The notes: generated by a model from the letters alone, not told the origin. Shown: positions 1 through 8,934, counted from the first letter of the stretch. The stretch: DNA of 64,000 bases from Ruminiclostridium cellobioparum subsp. termitidis CT1112 (GCF_000350485.1 NZ_AORV01000021.1:1-64000), one strand, 5' to 3'. Numbers and translations are program-made.

Positions 1-42
1 AACTGTACCGTGCTGAAACATCTTTTTTAATATATTATGCAT
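1..42 (-). CDS. HyfH/HycF-like ferredoxin subunit, N-terminus only
   Basis: Only the first 14 codons lie in the window; the gene continues beyond base 1. The start ATG at 42-40 has a GGAGG at 48-52, five bases upstream. The visible start resembles the N-terminus of HyfH/HycF polyferredoxin subunits: lysines followed by a short GT motif. This gene normally follows the large-subunit gene in hydrogenase-4 type operons. No cysteine motif is visible yet, so the assignment rests on position and a short N-terminal resemblance. A NuoB/HyfI-type subunit is the main alternative. Confidence 0.5.
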   Translation of the reverse strand, partial: MHNILKKMFQHGTV

Positions 43-187
43 ATTAGCCTCCATAAGCCGCAATAGCGGTCACAAAACAGTAATCAAATCTTCTTCACTC
101 CTCATCCGCTATAAGGCGAATAAAGGAGATTAATTGGCCATGTACCCTCAAAAAAGTTATTAAATAATCCAATTGGTTTCAACTATA
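43..187 (-). other. Spacer between hyfG-like and hyfH-like genes with a stem-loop
   Basis: This 145-base gap is the widest in an otherwise tightly packed operon. Bases 63-69 pair with 106-112 (ATAGCGG with CCGCTAT), and a further GCC/GGC contact extends the stem. A run of 11 sense codons starting with ATG lies inside on the minus strand but shows no likeness to any protein. The hairpin could tune expression or RNA stability between the subunit genes; no function can be read from sequence alone. Confidence 0.35.
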
Positions 188-1777
188 TTATAAGTCGTTG
201 CCGGCATAAGACAAATTGAAACTTTTATTGATCAACGGAAAATCTGTTAACGTATTGGTTTTAACTGCATGGCAAAGTGCCGGCCAGTTGCAGAAAGACG
301 GAGTTCTGACTTTATATCGTAAAATGGTATTATTCTCTCCGGTCATAACAAAATGAACATTCTCTCCTCTGGGTGCTTCAGTCATCCCAAAAGCAAAGGA
401 ATGAGGTTTAAGTTCTCTGATTTCAACCGCAACAGTGCCCTCCTCAGGCATTTTTTCCAGGGCCTGCCTGATTAACGATATGGACTCCTGCACTTCTTCT
501 ATTTTAACATTCATTCTGCAGTTGACGTCGCAATTTGAGTGCTCCGGAATATTAAATTTAAGTTTTCGGTATGCGGCGTAAGGAAATTCTTTTCTTACAT
601 CCGTTTTTATGCCGCTGGCCCTTCCCCCCGGTCCCACAACATTTAAATCAACTGCTATCTCATTGGTTAATATTCCAGTATGTTCTACCCTGTCAATAAA
701 CATTCCGTTATCTTTTATAATGGTTACTGTCTCTGCAAATTCTTTTTCCAGCTTGTCCATGCATTCATGGATAATTTTTTCATTGCTCCGGATGAAATCA
801 CGCCGCAATCCGCCTGGCTTGTTGGAATTCCTTAAAAATCTGCTGCCTGTGAGCTGCTCGCACAAAATTAATATCCAGCGTCTCAGCATCGCAAATTGTC
901 CGGCAGGAAAAATATAGGCAGTGTCGACGCATAGTCCTGAAATATCTCCCAGATGCGCACAGATCCTTTCCAGTTCGGCGAATACCACCCTTGAATAAAG
1001 TGCCCTTTCAGGAAGATAGGTAATCCCGCTTAATTTTTCTATTGCCTGACAATACGCCAGGGAGTTGGTATAGGTTTCATCACCGGATATACGCTCGGCA
1101 AATAACAATACTTTCATATAGTTTTCGTTTTCAGACAATTTTTCCAGGCCCCTGTGTACATAATATAGCTTGGCCTCAAGATTTATTATGGGTTCGCCCG
1201 CCACACTGAACCTGAAATGTCCAGGCTCAATGATTCCTGCATGCACAGGCCCGACAGGTACTTCAAATACGCCTTTGCCCTGTACGCTTATGAATTCCTG
1301 CTCACGTTTTACAAAATCCAACCGGGTATTTGCTTTAAAATCTTTTCTGAGAGGATGTACCTTCAGAGGGAAATTGCCATGGTGGACCAGCTCCCGGCTG
1401 TCAGGTATGGCATTAAATTGGAGTCCGTACATGTCCTGTATTTCCCTCTCATAAAAAGCTGCAGACGGAATTTCGTTAGAAATGGATTCAAGCTGCATAA
1501 TGTCAGCCTTTTCAACATTTGTGTACAGAGTTATCAACGTATCTGATGATCTGACCGCAAAAGTATAATATACCTGCATATTATCTGCCGGCGAAATATC
1601 ATTTCCGAAAAGATCTATGAGAACACAATCTATATTGGTATATATATTCAGACAGGCGGCTTTAATATTTTCAGGGCTTACCTCGGTATAGATCTCATTT
1701 TCATTCAAAAGTTTGCTGTCTGTCACTAATGCGTTCAGCAGTCTGTTTATTGTCTCAAATATAGCCTCGGAAACCAT
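188..1777 (-). CDS. hyfG: HyfG/HycE-like large subunit without NiFe ligands (Ehr-type)
   Basis: This 529-residue protein fuses a NuoC-like domain with a NuoD/hydrogenase large-subunit domain, as in HyfG and HycE. The NuoC signature EREIQDMYGLQF is at about 110-121. A true hydrogenase would have an ERxCGIC motif near residue 228; here it reads ERISGDE (228-234). The C-terminal DPCxxC motif is also absent, and the protein ends SYAGNDL. All four nickel-iron ligands are therefore missing, so H2 chemistry is unlikely. That matches energy-converting hydrogenase-related (Ehr) complexes, where this subunit links soluble redox modules to the ion-pumping membrane arm. The start ATG lies one base past the hyfF stop, after a G-rich ribosome binding site. 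Confidence 0.85.
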   Translation of the reverse strand: MVSEAIFETINRLLNALVTDSKLLNENEIYTEVSPENIKAACLNIYTNIDCVLIDLFGNDISPADNMQVYYTFAVRSSDTLITLYTNVEKADIMQLESISNEIPSAAFYEREIQDMYGLQFNAIPDSRELVHHGNFPLKVHPLRKDFKANTRLDFVKREQEFISVQGKGVFEVPVGPVHAGIIEPGHFRFSVAGEPIINLEAKLYYVHRGLEKLSENENYMKVLLFAERISGDETYTNSLAYCQAIEKLSGITYLPERALYSRVVFAELERICAHLGDISGLCVDTAYIFPAGQFAMLRRWILILCEQLTGSRFLRNSNKPGGLRRDFIRSNEKIIHECMDKLEKEFAETVTIIKDNGMFIDRVEHTGILTNEIAVDLNVVGPGGRASGIKTDVRKEFPYAAYRKLKFNIPEHSNCDVNCRMNVKIEEVQESISLIRQALEKMPEEGTVAVEIRELKPHSFAFGMTEAPRGENVHFVMTGENNTILRYKVRTPSFCNWPALCHAVKTNTLTDFPLINKSFNLSYAGNDL

Positions 1778-1778
1778 T

Positions 1779-3269
1779 TTATTTTCCCCCCATTCCCAGA
1801 ATGATACCGGTTGCGTTATCCATCAGAGTTTTTATAGGTCCGGGAATATATACACCCATAAGTATTGTTATGCATAATAATATAATAAGTACGGCTGGTC
1901 CAATCCTATCCAGCTCACCTTTGTTGATTTCCGGATTGTTGTTGTTACCAAGGAACATCCTGCCCAATTGTTTTGTAAATCCGCCGAAGACGGCAGCTAA
2001 AAATACAAGGAGCAATACTGCTATTACATAATTTTTGGAGAAAATAGCAGCAGCCACAGTATTGAATTTGCTCATGAATATTCCGAAGGGCGGCATACCC
2101 GTGATTGCAAATGCACCCAGAGCAAAAACAACACCTGTTACAGGCATGATTTTTATAAGACCTTTTATACTGGATATCTTTTTAGTATGATATTTTAAAT
2201 ATACATTCCCTGTTGCCAGGAAGAGCATGGACTTTGTCACTGCATGGTTAAAAATATGGTAAATTGCCGCAAATATGCCAACAGGCGTACAAATGCCCAG
2301 GCCAATCGCAATAATGCCCATATGTTCAATACTTGAATACGCAAGTATCCTTTTGTAATCCTGCTGAACAAGGACAAATATTGCAGCTGTACCCACTGAA
2401 AGAATTCCCAGCAATAGCAGCAGGTTTCCGGTATATCTGCTGCTGTCCAGACTTTTGTTAACTATGGTCATAACTCTGATAATACCGTACATGGCTGTGT
2501 TAAGCAGTACCCCCGACAGCAGCGAACTAACAGGAGACGGCGCCTGACTATGTGCATCGGGCAGCCAGGTATGCATTGGTGAGAAACCGACTTTTGTGCC
2601 AAACCCGATCAGTATAAATATGAAGGCTATTTTCAGTATGCTGGGGTCAAGCGCCGAAGCGTGCTGGAGCAGATAGTTCCAGCTCATTCCAATGACCTTG
2701 TTTCCTCCAAGTTCAACAGTCGATGAATAATAGAGTAAAATAATACCCAGTAATGCAAAAGCAATGCCTACCGAGCAGATGATGAGATACTTCCAGGCTG
2801 CCTCAATAGCTCTCTTATTATTATAAAAGCCCACTAAAAATGCCGAAGCAAGCGTAGTCGCCTCGATGGCAATCCACATGACACCCATATTCTGTGTCGT
2901 CAATGCCAGTATCATTGATAACACAAAAGCATTTGAAAGACTGTAATATAATTTAAGCTTTTTAAGAGTAATAACATTTCTTTTGAGTTCCTGTCCGAAG
3001 TAGCTTATGGAATAAAGGGAAACCAGAAAAAAAGCCAATGTGGTTATAAATAATATGTACACACTTAATGAATCAATATAAAAAATATCCTTAAAGAAGC
3101 CTCCGGTGGTTATGATTTTTGACCTGTTGACTTCAACAAGAGCCAGTATGGATGTCAGCAGCATTGCTGCCGCACCGGCAAGGTTGGTTAAGTGGATAAT
3201 AGATTTATTTTTATTTGTCCAGACTAATCCGGCCGCTAATGCCGGGATAGCTATGAATGCCAGATTCAT
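1779..3269 (-). CDS. hyfF: HyfF-like antiporter-type membrane subunit
   Basis: This protein of about 496 residues is strongly hydrophobic, with many predicted membrane helices. It belongs to the ND2/ND4/ND5-MrpD family of ion-translocating subunits. The core segment around GFGTKVGFSPMHTWLPDAH contains the conserved lysine and the HxWLPxAH motif. HyfF is an inner-membrane, proton- or sodium-moving subunit of hydrogenase-4 type complexes. I chose ATG 3269 because a TTG twelve bases further up overlaps the ribosome binding site GGAGG (3275-3279). It is the second antiporter-like subunit of the operon, after the hyfB-like gene. Confidence 0.88.
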   Translation of the reverse strand: MNLAFIAIPALAAGLVWTNKNKSIIHLTNLAGAAAMLLTSILALVEVNRSKIITTGGFFKDIFYIDSLSVYILFITTLAFFLVSLYSISYFGQELKRNVITLKKLKLYYSLSNAFVLSMILALTTQNMGVMWIAIEATTLASAFLVGFYNNKRAIEAAWKYLIICSVGIAFALLGIILLYYSSTVELGGNKVIGMSWNYLLQHASALDPSILKIAFIFILIGFGTKVGFSPMHTWLPDAHSQAPSPVSSLLSGVLLNTAMYGIIRVMTIVNKSLDSSRYTGNLLLLLGILSVGTAAIFVLVQQDYKRILAYSSIEHMGIIAIGLGICTPVGIFAAIYHIFNHAVTKSMLFLATGNVYLKYHTKKISSIKGLIKIMPVTGVVFALGAFAITGMPPFGIFMSKFNTVAAAIFSKNYVIAVLLLVFLAAVFGGFTKQLGRMFLGNNNNPEINKGELDRIGPAVLIILLCITILMGVYIPGPIKTLMDNATGIILGMGGK

Positions 3270-3306
3270 TTCATCCTCCAAGATGTTTTCTTTTGACCTA
3301 AAGGGT

Positions 3307-3969
3307 TCATCCTTTTAAGTTCTTGAGTTTGTTTATATCAATTGATTCAAAAGTATTATTTATTTTGAATACAAATATACCCATTATTATAAAGGCTGTC
3401 AGCAGGTCAAAGAAAAGCCCCAGCTCGACAATCATGGGCATTCCCTCTGTTGTCAGCATTGCCGCAAGGAACATACCGTTTTCTATGACAAGAAAACCGA
3501 TTATCTGACCGATGGCTTTCTTCCTGCTTATCATGAAAAACAATCCCAGCAGCACTACTGAAAAGGAATATATTAAATAATTTTTCGCATGATTATCAGT
3601 TATTCCTTCGATATGGTAAATAACATACCAGCTTAAAACCACCAAACAGCAGCAGATTATCATTGAAAGCGGGATATTGATGAAGAAATCCTTCTCAACC
3701 TTATACTCAACCTTTTCAACAGTGCTTTTCATATACCGGGGAATTATTATTACTTTAAAGACCACAATTAAAACGAACATTATTATAACTTCATCAAACT
3801 TTTTTGAAGCAATCATTTCCCTGACCGACACAAGCAGTGATATTCCGGCCAGTAAAACCGACTGGAATCTGAAGGTTGGTATATAGGAGTTCTGACGTTT
3901 GTTCGCTATTAAAGCAAACGCTGAAATCAAAATCAATATGGACATAAGGTTCAATGCGTTATGATACAT
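3307..3969 (-). CDS. hyfE: HyfE-like membrane subunit (NuoK-related)
   Basis: This 220-residue protein has about six to seven hydrophobic helices. The C-terminal part resembles NuoK/MrpC, with buried acidic residues in IGFLVIENGMFLAA and MIVELGLFFDLL. HyfE subunits sit between the antiporter-like modules and the NuoH-like anchor of hydrogenase-4 type complexes. ATG 3969 is seven bases from GGAG (3977-3980); an upstream in-frame TTG lies too close to that site. It follows the hyfC-like gene by about 40 bases in the same operon. Confidence 0.83.
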   Translation of the reverse strand: MYHNALNLMSILILISAFALIANKRQNSYIPTFRFQSVLLAGISLLVSVREMIASKKFDEVIIMFVLIVVFKVIIIPRYMKSTVEKVEYKVEKDFFINIPLSMIICCCLVVLSWYVIYHIEGITDNHAKNYLIYSFSVVLLGLFFMISRKKAIGQIIGFLVIENGMFLAAMLTTEGMPMIVELGLFFDLLTAFIIMGIFVFKINNTFESIDINKLKNLKG

Positions 3970-4012
3970 GGACAAACTCCTTTAAACAGCTAAAATACAG
4001 CCGGTTATTACA

Positions 4013-4951
4013 CTATTTAAGAATAAATCCGGTTAAAAAACCAAGTATTGATATTACCAGGGCTATTACAACAAAGTTGGGTATGCTGTACAATCTGAAT
4101 TTAACAGTATTCAATTCCACAACTCCAACCAGAATTGTTATAACCAATACTTTTACAAGATAGATTCCAAATTCCAGGAAAATATTTCCTACATTAAAAC
4201 CCACCGGAATTAGAATATTCGCCATAAAAGTCATAAATACAAGTTGTTTTATGTAACTGCCCATTTCAATAAATGCAAGATGTCTTCCCGAGTACTCCAG
4301 AACCATGGCTTCATGGACCATGGTAAGCTCAAGGTGTGTTGACGGGTCGTCCACCGGAATCCTGGAGGACTCTGCAATCAAAATCATAAGCATGCTTGCA
4401 GACAGCAAAATATTCATGGGTGTAAAGGCTGTTTCAGTATTACCTGCAAGGAATTCATAAATTGCAGGTACATTGGTAGAGGCTACTTCAGCTCTGGCAC
4501 TGACAGTTATGATTACAATAAACAAGGCCGGTTCCACAAGTGCCGAAACCAGCAGTTCTCTGCTGCTTCCCATTCCTCCGAAGGTACTTCCGGTATCAAG
4601 TCCTGCCAAGGCCATGAATATCCGGCCGGCAACAAAAAGATAAACGATTATCAGTAAATCGGTATAAAAGGAAAAACCGGTCAAGCCATGCACTACAGGC
4701 AAACAGCTTATGGCCGCCACCGAGGATATGAAGTAAACATAAGGAGCTAAATTATATATCCAGGAAGCGGTTTCTGAAACTACAAGGTCTTTCTTAAACA
4801 GCTTTATTAAGTCATAATAAGGCTGAATAACTGAAGCACCCACTCTATGCTGCACCCTGGCTTTCATTTTTCTGATAACTCCTGTAAAAAACGGTGCAAT
4901 CAAAAGTGTTATCAATATTTGTAATATCAGTTTTAAAATTGACTCTAGCAT
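4013..4951 (-). CDS. hyfC: HyfC-like membrane anchor (NuoH/ND1 family)
   Basis: This 312-residue membrane protein of the NuoH/ND1/HycD family anchors the soluble redox arm and forms the coupling site in complex I relatives. The cytoplasmic loop RVQHRVGASVIQPYYDLIKL and the later SRIPVDDPSTHLELTMVHEA region are family hallmarks, with several conserved acidic residues. It lies between the hyfB- and hyfE-like genes. There is no hyfD gene, so the order B-C-E-F-G-H differs from the E. coli hyf operon, which carries an extra antiporter subunit. Confidence 0.9.
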   Translation of the reverse strand: MLESILKLILQILITLLIAPFFTGVIRKMKARVQHRVGASVIQPYYDLIKLFKKDLVVSETASWIYNLAPYVYFISSVAAISCLPVVHGLTGFSFYTDLLIIVYLFVAGRIFMALAGLDTGSTFGGMGSSRELLVSALVEPALFIVIITVSARAEVASTNVPAIYEFLAGNTETAFTPMNILLSASMLMILIAESSRIPVDDPSTHLELTMVHEAMVLEYSGRHLAFIEMGSYIKQLVFMTFMANILIPVGFNVGNIFLEFGIYLVKVLVITILVGVVELNTVKFRLYSIPNFVVIALVISILGFLTGFILK

Positions 4952-5003
4952 TGCCTCAACCCTTTATATATGTAATATATCACAATAAAACCGATCAGGT
5001 GTC

Positions 5004-7073
5004 CTAACTTGCCAGGAAGCTGTAATACAACAGCATTAAAATCAAAACACAGAAGAAATACATTAAATATGCATGTATACTGCCGGTCTGAATTTTATAT
5101 CTGGCTTTTCTTGAAAAATTAATCAGTGCCAGGATAAACGGTTTATACAAATATTTTTCAATTACTTTTTCAGTAGACAGTGTGTAACTTGCCTTTTTTA
5201 TAAAATAAGGGCCGGCTCCTTCAGTAATCACCAAATCCCTGTTAGGCTTGAACAGTCCTCTGAAAATTATACGCACCGATTTTGAAAAACCGATAGCCGA
5301 ATACTGCATCCGGGGGTTCAATTTTGTGAAGCCGCAATCCCATGTGTTATATTTTTGCACCAGGGTTCTTTTCCTGAAAACTGCCGCCAGCAGGGATACC
5401 ACTGCGATAAATACCAGCAGCATTATGGAAAGGCCGCTAAAGGAAACACTGAGGCTTCCGTTTTCAACAGGATAATGCAGAAACTTTGATAAAGACCAGT
5501 CTGTTGACAGGAGTTTAATATCAATCAGATCAACTGACACATTATCTATCAATTTTATAACCTGCTTAAGCCCCACTCCGGGAACTATGCATAAAACTGC
5601 CCCTGCGGCAAGAGCAGCCAGCATCGGCTTTTCCGGTTCGATTGCATTTTGTGCTTCGGTGCTTCTGGGCATACCTAAAAAGGAAATACCGAAAAGCTGG
5701 ACATAGGTGAACACTACTAAAGCACCTGTAATAGCAAGAAATGCAGCCACAATAACAAATAATATAACCATTGGGAATTGGCCGGATGGAACAAAGCTGA
5801 TTATGCTGTTTATTATTGACTGGAAAATGATATATTCACTTGCAAAACCGTTAAACGGCGGAACTGCAGAAACAGCAAGACAGCCTATGAAAATAAAAAC
5901 GGCTGTAAGCGGCATTTTTTTAATCAATCCACCCAGCTTCTCCATATTCCTTGTACCGGTTCCGTAATGGACAGCTCCCGCACCCATGAACAATAGGGAT
6001 TTGAACAGTGCGTGATTTAAGGTATGCAACAGTACGGCAGTCAGGGAGAGAGACAGTAAAAAGGAATTTCCTGAGGCTCTGGCTATGAGCATGATACCAA
6101 TACCACAGAAAATAATACCCATATTTTCAATGCTGGAATAAGAAAGCAGTCTCTTTATATTTGTTGTAGAGGCTACGGAATATGCAATTCCGAACACTGC
6201 TGAGACTGTGCCGATTATCAAGGTCAGTACTCCCCACCACATGGCATTTTCGTGTAAAATGAAAAATACTATTCTCAGTAAACCATATATGGACATCTTT
6301 TTCATAACTGCCGACATTATGGCAGCCACATTGCTTGGTGCTTCGGTATATGCATACGGAAGCCAGATGTGCATTGGAATAATACCCGCCTTTGTACCAA
6401 ACCCTAAGAGCAGGAAAATATATATCAGATTGGAATAAGTTTTTGGAATCAAAGATGAAGTAACTGCTGAAAACTCAAAGCTTCCGGTAAAATAAACTAT
6501 TAACAGAAATGCGGCCGTTATGAATGCGGTACCTGTATAAGTCATTATTATGTACGTTTTACCGGCTTTTTGAACCTCATCCCTTTCATGCTCGTATATT
6601 ACCAGGAAATATGAAAGCAGTGACATTAATTCCCAGAACACAAGGAATAACAGAATATTGTTACTTGCTGCCAACATGACCATTGACAAAATAAAAAGAT
6701 TATAAAAGACACCGAAAACACCGACATTTTTAATGGTAAAGAATCGCTTCATATATGAAAAAGAATATATTGAAACTATTGATGTAACAATTCCAATCAG
6801 CAAAAGAAAAAATGCGGCCAGGTTATCTATTTTGAAATTAAAGTTGATAAAAGGAATATTGTTATCTATATTAAATGAAATAACATGAGTATCGGCAGTA
6901 AATAATTTATGTATCATGGAGATACTTAATAAACTTCCGGCTGCCAGTGAAAATATATTTGACAAAAAATTTGATATTTTAGGCTTAAAGTATGTTGCCA
7001 ATGAAGAGAGTGATCCTGCAATATACAACAAAAGACATATAATAAAGCTTGTAGTCAAATAATTTGCCGACAT
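5004..7073 (-). CDS. hyfB: HyfB-like antiporter-type membrane subunit
   Basis: First gene of the operon, 689 residues, close to the length of HyfB/HycC. It has 14 or more hydrophobic helices and the antiporter core around GFGTKAGIIPMHIWLPYAYT, with the conserved lysine and HxWLP motif. It would move protons or sodium in the membrane arm of the complex. The ribosome binding site GGAGG (7083-7087) precedes ATG 7073. The C-terminal extension after about residue 560 carries a soluble loop and a final helix, as in HyfB and NuoL. About 120 bases separate it from the same-strand yneA, so it may have its own promoter. Confidence 0.9.
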   Translation of the reverse strand: MSANYLTTSFIICLLLYIAGSLSSLATYFKPKISNFLSNIFSLAAGSLLSISMIHKLFTADTHVISFNIDNNIPFINFNFKIDNLAAFFLLLIGIVTSIVSIYSFSYMKRFFTIKNVGVFGVFYNLFILSMVMLAASNNILLFLVFWELMSLLSYFLVIYEHERDEVQKAGKTYIIMTYTGTAFITAAFLLIVYFTGSFEFSAVTSSLIPKTYSNLIYIFLLLGFGTKAGIIPMHIWLPYAYTEAPSNVAAIMSAVMKKMSIYGLLRIVFFILHENAMWWGVLTLIIGTVSAVFGIAYSVASTTNIKRLLSYSSIENMGIIFCGIGIMLIARASGNSFLLSLSLTAVLLHTLNHALFKSLLFMGAGAVHYGTGTRNMEKLGGLIKKMPLTAVFIFIGCLAVSAVPPFNGFASEYIIFQSIINSIISFVPSGQFPMVILFVIVAAFLAITGALVVFTYVQLFGISFLGMPRSTEAQNAIEPEKPMLAALAAGAVLCIVPGVGLKQVIKLIDNVSVDLIDIKLLSTDWSLSKFLHYPVENGSLSVSFSGLSIMLLVFIAVVSLLAAVFRKRTLVQKYNTWDCGFTKLNPRMQYSAIGFSKSVRIIFRGLFKPNRDLVITEGAGPYFIKKASYTLSTEKVIEKYLYKPFILALINFSRKARYKIQTGSIHAYLMYFFCVLILMLLYYSFLAS

Positions 7074-7194
7074 GAATCAAAACCTCCAGAGCAGTTAAGT
7101 AGACCTTGATAAATACAGCATCTATGATACTACCGCAATATGCAATTGTCAAATCCATGGAGTAAATCATATGATTATGTCGGAAATTAAAATA

Positions 7195-7488
7195 TTATTC
7201 CTCAGACGGAATTAATATGGATGTATCTGCAATCAACGTACTGGAATCCATATTGTTTATTTTCTTGACATTATATATGTATTCCCTGATGTCACAGTCG
7301 TCATCCTTATGTTGCTGCGCAATGGACCACAGAGTATCACCGGATTTGACTGTAAGAGTCTGGTAGACCGGCTCGGTATAACCTGAAACACTGGCTGTAT
7401 AAACTGCTATGAAGGTTATAAGGAAAACAAAAAATAAAAAACCAAAGAATCTCATTCTATTCTTTAAAACGTATCTCTTTTTATTCAT
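7195..7488 (-). CDS. yneA: YneA-like SOS cell-division inhibitor (LysM protein)
   Basis: This 97-residue protein has a short basic N-terminus, one membrane segment at about 12-32 and a C-terminal LysM domain (VKSGDTLWSIAQ). That is the architecture of YneA, which delays division during the SOS response in Bacillus. ATG 7488 is chosen because GGGAGG (7495-7500) sits just upstream; a longer reading frame reaches back to 7551 but would run through the LexA operators. It is divergent from lexA, as in Bacillus. A -35 TTGACA (7551-7546) and -10 TATTAT (7527-7522) on the minus strand flank a LexA box. Confidence 0.85.
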   Translation of the reverse strand: MNKKRYVLKNRMRFFGFLFFVFLITFIAVYTASVSGYTEPVYQTLTVKSGDTLWSIAQQHKDDDCDIREYIYNVKKINNMDSSTLIADTSILIPSEE

Positions 7489-7500
7489 GACAAACCTCCC

Positions 7501-7582
7501 GAACATTTGTTCTTTACATATATAATACCGAACATTTGTTCCTGTTGTCAATATGTTTTAAAAATTTTCGAACATTAGTTTG
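7501..7582. promoter_or_regulatory. Three LexA (SOS) operators
   Basis: GAACATTTGTTC occurs at 7501-7512 and again at 7530-7541, and the close variant CGAACATTAGTTTG is at 7569-7582. These fit the Firmicutes LexA box consensus. The first lies by the yneA ribosome binding site, the second in the yneA promoter spacer, and the third overlaps the lexA -35 region. LexA should therefore repress both divergent genes. Confidence 0.9.
7522..7551 (-). promoter_or_regulatory. yneA promoter (sigma-A type)
   Basis: On the minus strand there is a perfect -35 TTGACA (7551-7546), an 18-base spacer and a -10 TATTAT (7527-7522). The middle LexA box (7530-7541) lies inside the spacer, so bound LexA would block RNA polymerase. 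Confidence 0.7.
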
Positions 7583-7608
7583 CTTTTTGGAAATTTATAT
7601 GCTATACT
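7580..7608 (+). promoter_or_regulatory. lexA promoter (sigma-A type)
   Basis: A -35 TTGCTT (7580-7585), a 17-base spacer and a -10 TATACT (7603-7608) lie about 34 bases before the lexA start codon. The -35 overlaps the third LexA box, which implies autorepression. Confidence 0.75.
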
Positions 7609-7641
7609 AACCTTGAAATCTACATAATTTAGGAGGTTTTT

Positions 7642-8295
7642 ATGGCTAAGAAGAACTCTACAAAGCAGCAGGAAATTCTTGACTATGTTAATAAATGTGT
7701 ATACGAGAACGGATATCCCCCGTCAGTCAGAGAGATTTGTGCTGCAGTTGGTTTTAAGTCTACCTCTACTGTGCACGCCTATCTTCAAAAACTTACCGAC
7801 AACGGCGTACTTCAGAAGGATCCCACTAAACCGAGAGCTATTAAAATTTTAAATAATTCAGATAAATCCCAAAAAGCAGCCGCAAATCCTCAGAAGGAAG
7901 GCTATTATACTTCACGGGAGATGGTTGAAGTTCCCGTGGTCGGCAAGGTTGCGGCAGGACAGCCTATTTTAGCCGTGGAAAACATCACAGATACCTTCCC
8001 TCTTCCGGTGGATTTTGTTCAAAACAGTACTGCCTTTATGCTGCGGATTCAAGGGGACAGTATGATTGAAGCAGGAATACTCGACAAGGATTTTGTTTTA
8101 GTCCGGCAGCAGTCAACTGCCAATAATGGTGATATAGTTGTTGCTTTACTTGAAGATGAAGCTACCTGCAAGACTTTTTTCAAAGAGAAGGATCATATCC
8201 GTTTACAGCCCGAGAACAGCAGAATGGAACCTATCATAGTGAAGGACAATGTTTCTATTATCGGTAAGGTAATAGGTGTTTTCAGAAGGATGTAA
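7642..8295 (+). CDS. lexA: LexA repressor / self-cleaving S24 protease
   Basis: This 217-residue SOS repressor has a winged helix-turn-helix at 1-70 ([16 protein letters not shown]) and a C-terminal S24 peptidase domain. The self-cleavage site is Ala105-Gly106 in VAAGQP. Ser140 (GDSMIEAG) and Lys177 (TCKTFF) form the catalytic dyad. AGGAGG precedes the ATG. The three LexA boxes upstream and the divergent yneA gene support the SOS role. Length and residues are all standard. Confidence 0.97.
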   Translation: MAKKNSTKQQEILDYVNKCVYENGYPPSVREICAAVGFKSTSTVHAYLQKLTDNGVLQKDPTKPRAIKILNNSDKSQKAAANPQKEGYYTSREMVEVPVVGKVAAGQPILAVENITDTFPLPVDFVQNSTAFMLRIQGDSMIEAGILDKDFVLVRQQSTANNGDIVVALLEDEATCKTFFKEKDHIRLQPENSRMEPIIVKDNVSIIGKVIGVFRRM

Positions 8296-8328
8296 CACTG
8301 AAGATATTATAATTTCCCGAACACATAT

Positions 8329-8364
8329 AAAAAATGGGTGAAACAAAAATTTTCACCCATTTTT
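8329..8364 (+). terminator. lexA terminator
   Basis: AAAAAATGGGTGAAA (8329-8343) pairs with TTTCACCCATTTTT (8351-8364), followed by a T-rich run. It lies about 35 bases past the lexA stop. Confidence 0.85.
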
Positions 8365-8410
8365 CTTTATATAATTTTATATAATATAAATTAATTATAA
8401 AACGCACAAC

Positions 8411-8446
8411 AAAAACTCCCATTATTATAAAATAATCGGAGTTTTT
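8411..8446. terminator. Hairpin terminator for hfq
   Basis: AAAAACTCC (8411-8419) pairs with GGAGTTTTT (8438-8446), and inner ATTATT/AATAAT arms extend the stem. T-runs exist on both strands. It lies downstream of hfq, which reads leftward, and could also stop read-through from lexA. Confidence 0.8.
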
Positions 8447-8510
8447 TATCTAACATAAATTATTTGTATTCCATTTCAGATATATAGTAATAAAACTATG
8501 TAGATCTGGC

Positions 8511-8753
8511 TTATTCCTTCAACTGATCATTAAAAATCAGGTTTACTACTTTCATGGGACTTATTGTTGAGATTGCATGTTTATAAACAAGCTGCTGTTT
8601 CCCATCACTGTCAAGAACAACAGTAAAATTGTCAAAACCCTTAACCATTCCCTTTAATTGAAATCCATTAGTCAGGTATATAGTCACCGCTATATGTTCT
8701 TTTCTGACCTGGTTTAAAAAAATGTCCTGCAAGTTGATAGTATTCTTTACCAA
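8511..8753 (-). CDS. hfq: RNA chaperone Hfq
   Basis: This 80-residue Sm-like protein forms hexamers that bind small RNAs and mRNAs. The Sm1 region ([17 protein letters not shown]) and the Sm2 signature YKHAIS are both present. The start codon is TTG (8753-8751), preceded by GGAGAGG. Downstream of miaA is the usual place for hfq in many bacteria. Here 180 bases separate them and an extended -10 promoter lies in the gap, so hfq may be partly independent of the mismatch-repair operon. Confidence 0.95.
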   Translation of the reverse strand: MVKNTINLQDIFLNQVRKEHIAVTIYLTNGFQLKGMVKGFDNFTVVLDSDGKQQLVYKHAISTISPMKVVNLIFNDQLKE

Positions 8754-8886
8754 AGTAAATCCTCTCCTTTGTTTTATATATATAGTTTCTTAGGCCGATT
8801 CAAAATTTCTTATGAATCGAACTCTTTCTGCCCCCAAAATCAATTGCTGCAACATTGAAGACATAAGTATAGTTTTATTCTACTAG

Positions 8887-8895
8887 ATTATACCA
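8887..8895 (-). promoter_or_regulatory. Possible extended -10 promoter for hfq
   Basis: On the minus strand the sequence reads TGGTATAAT, a perfect -10 with an upstream TG. No good -35 is seen 17 bases away, which is common for extended -10 promoters. It sits between miaA and hfq. Confidence 0.45.
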
Positions 8896-8934
8896 GCACA
8901 TGCAATAAGAATATAGTACTACTATAGCCGGAAG

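Noticed and set aside
188-7073. A functional NiFe hydrogenase-4 operon
   Set aside because: The large subunit lacks all four metal-binding cysteines, so hydrogenase activity is not supported.
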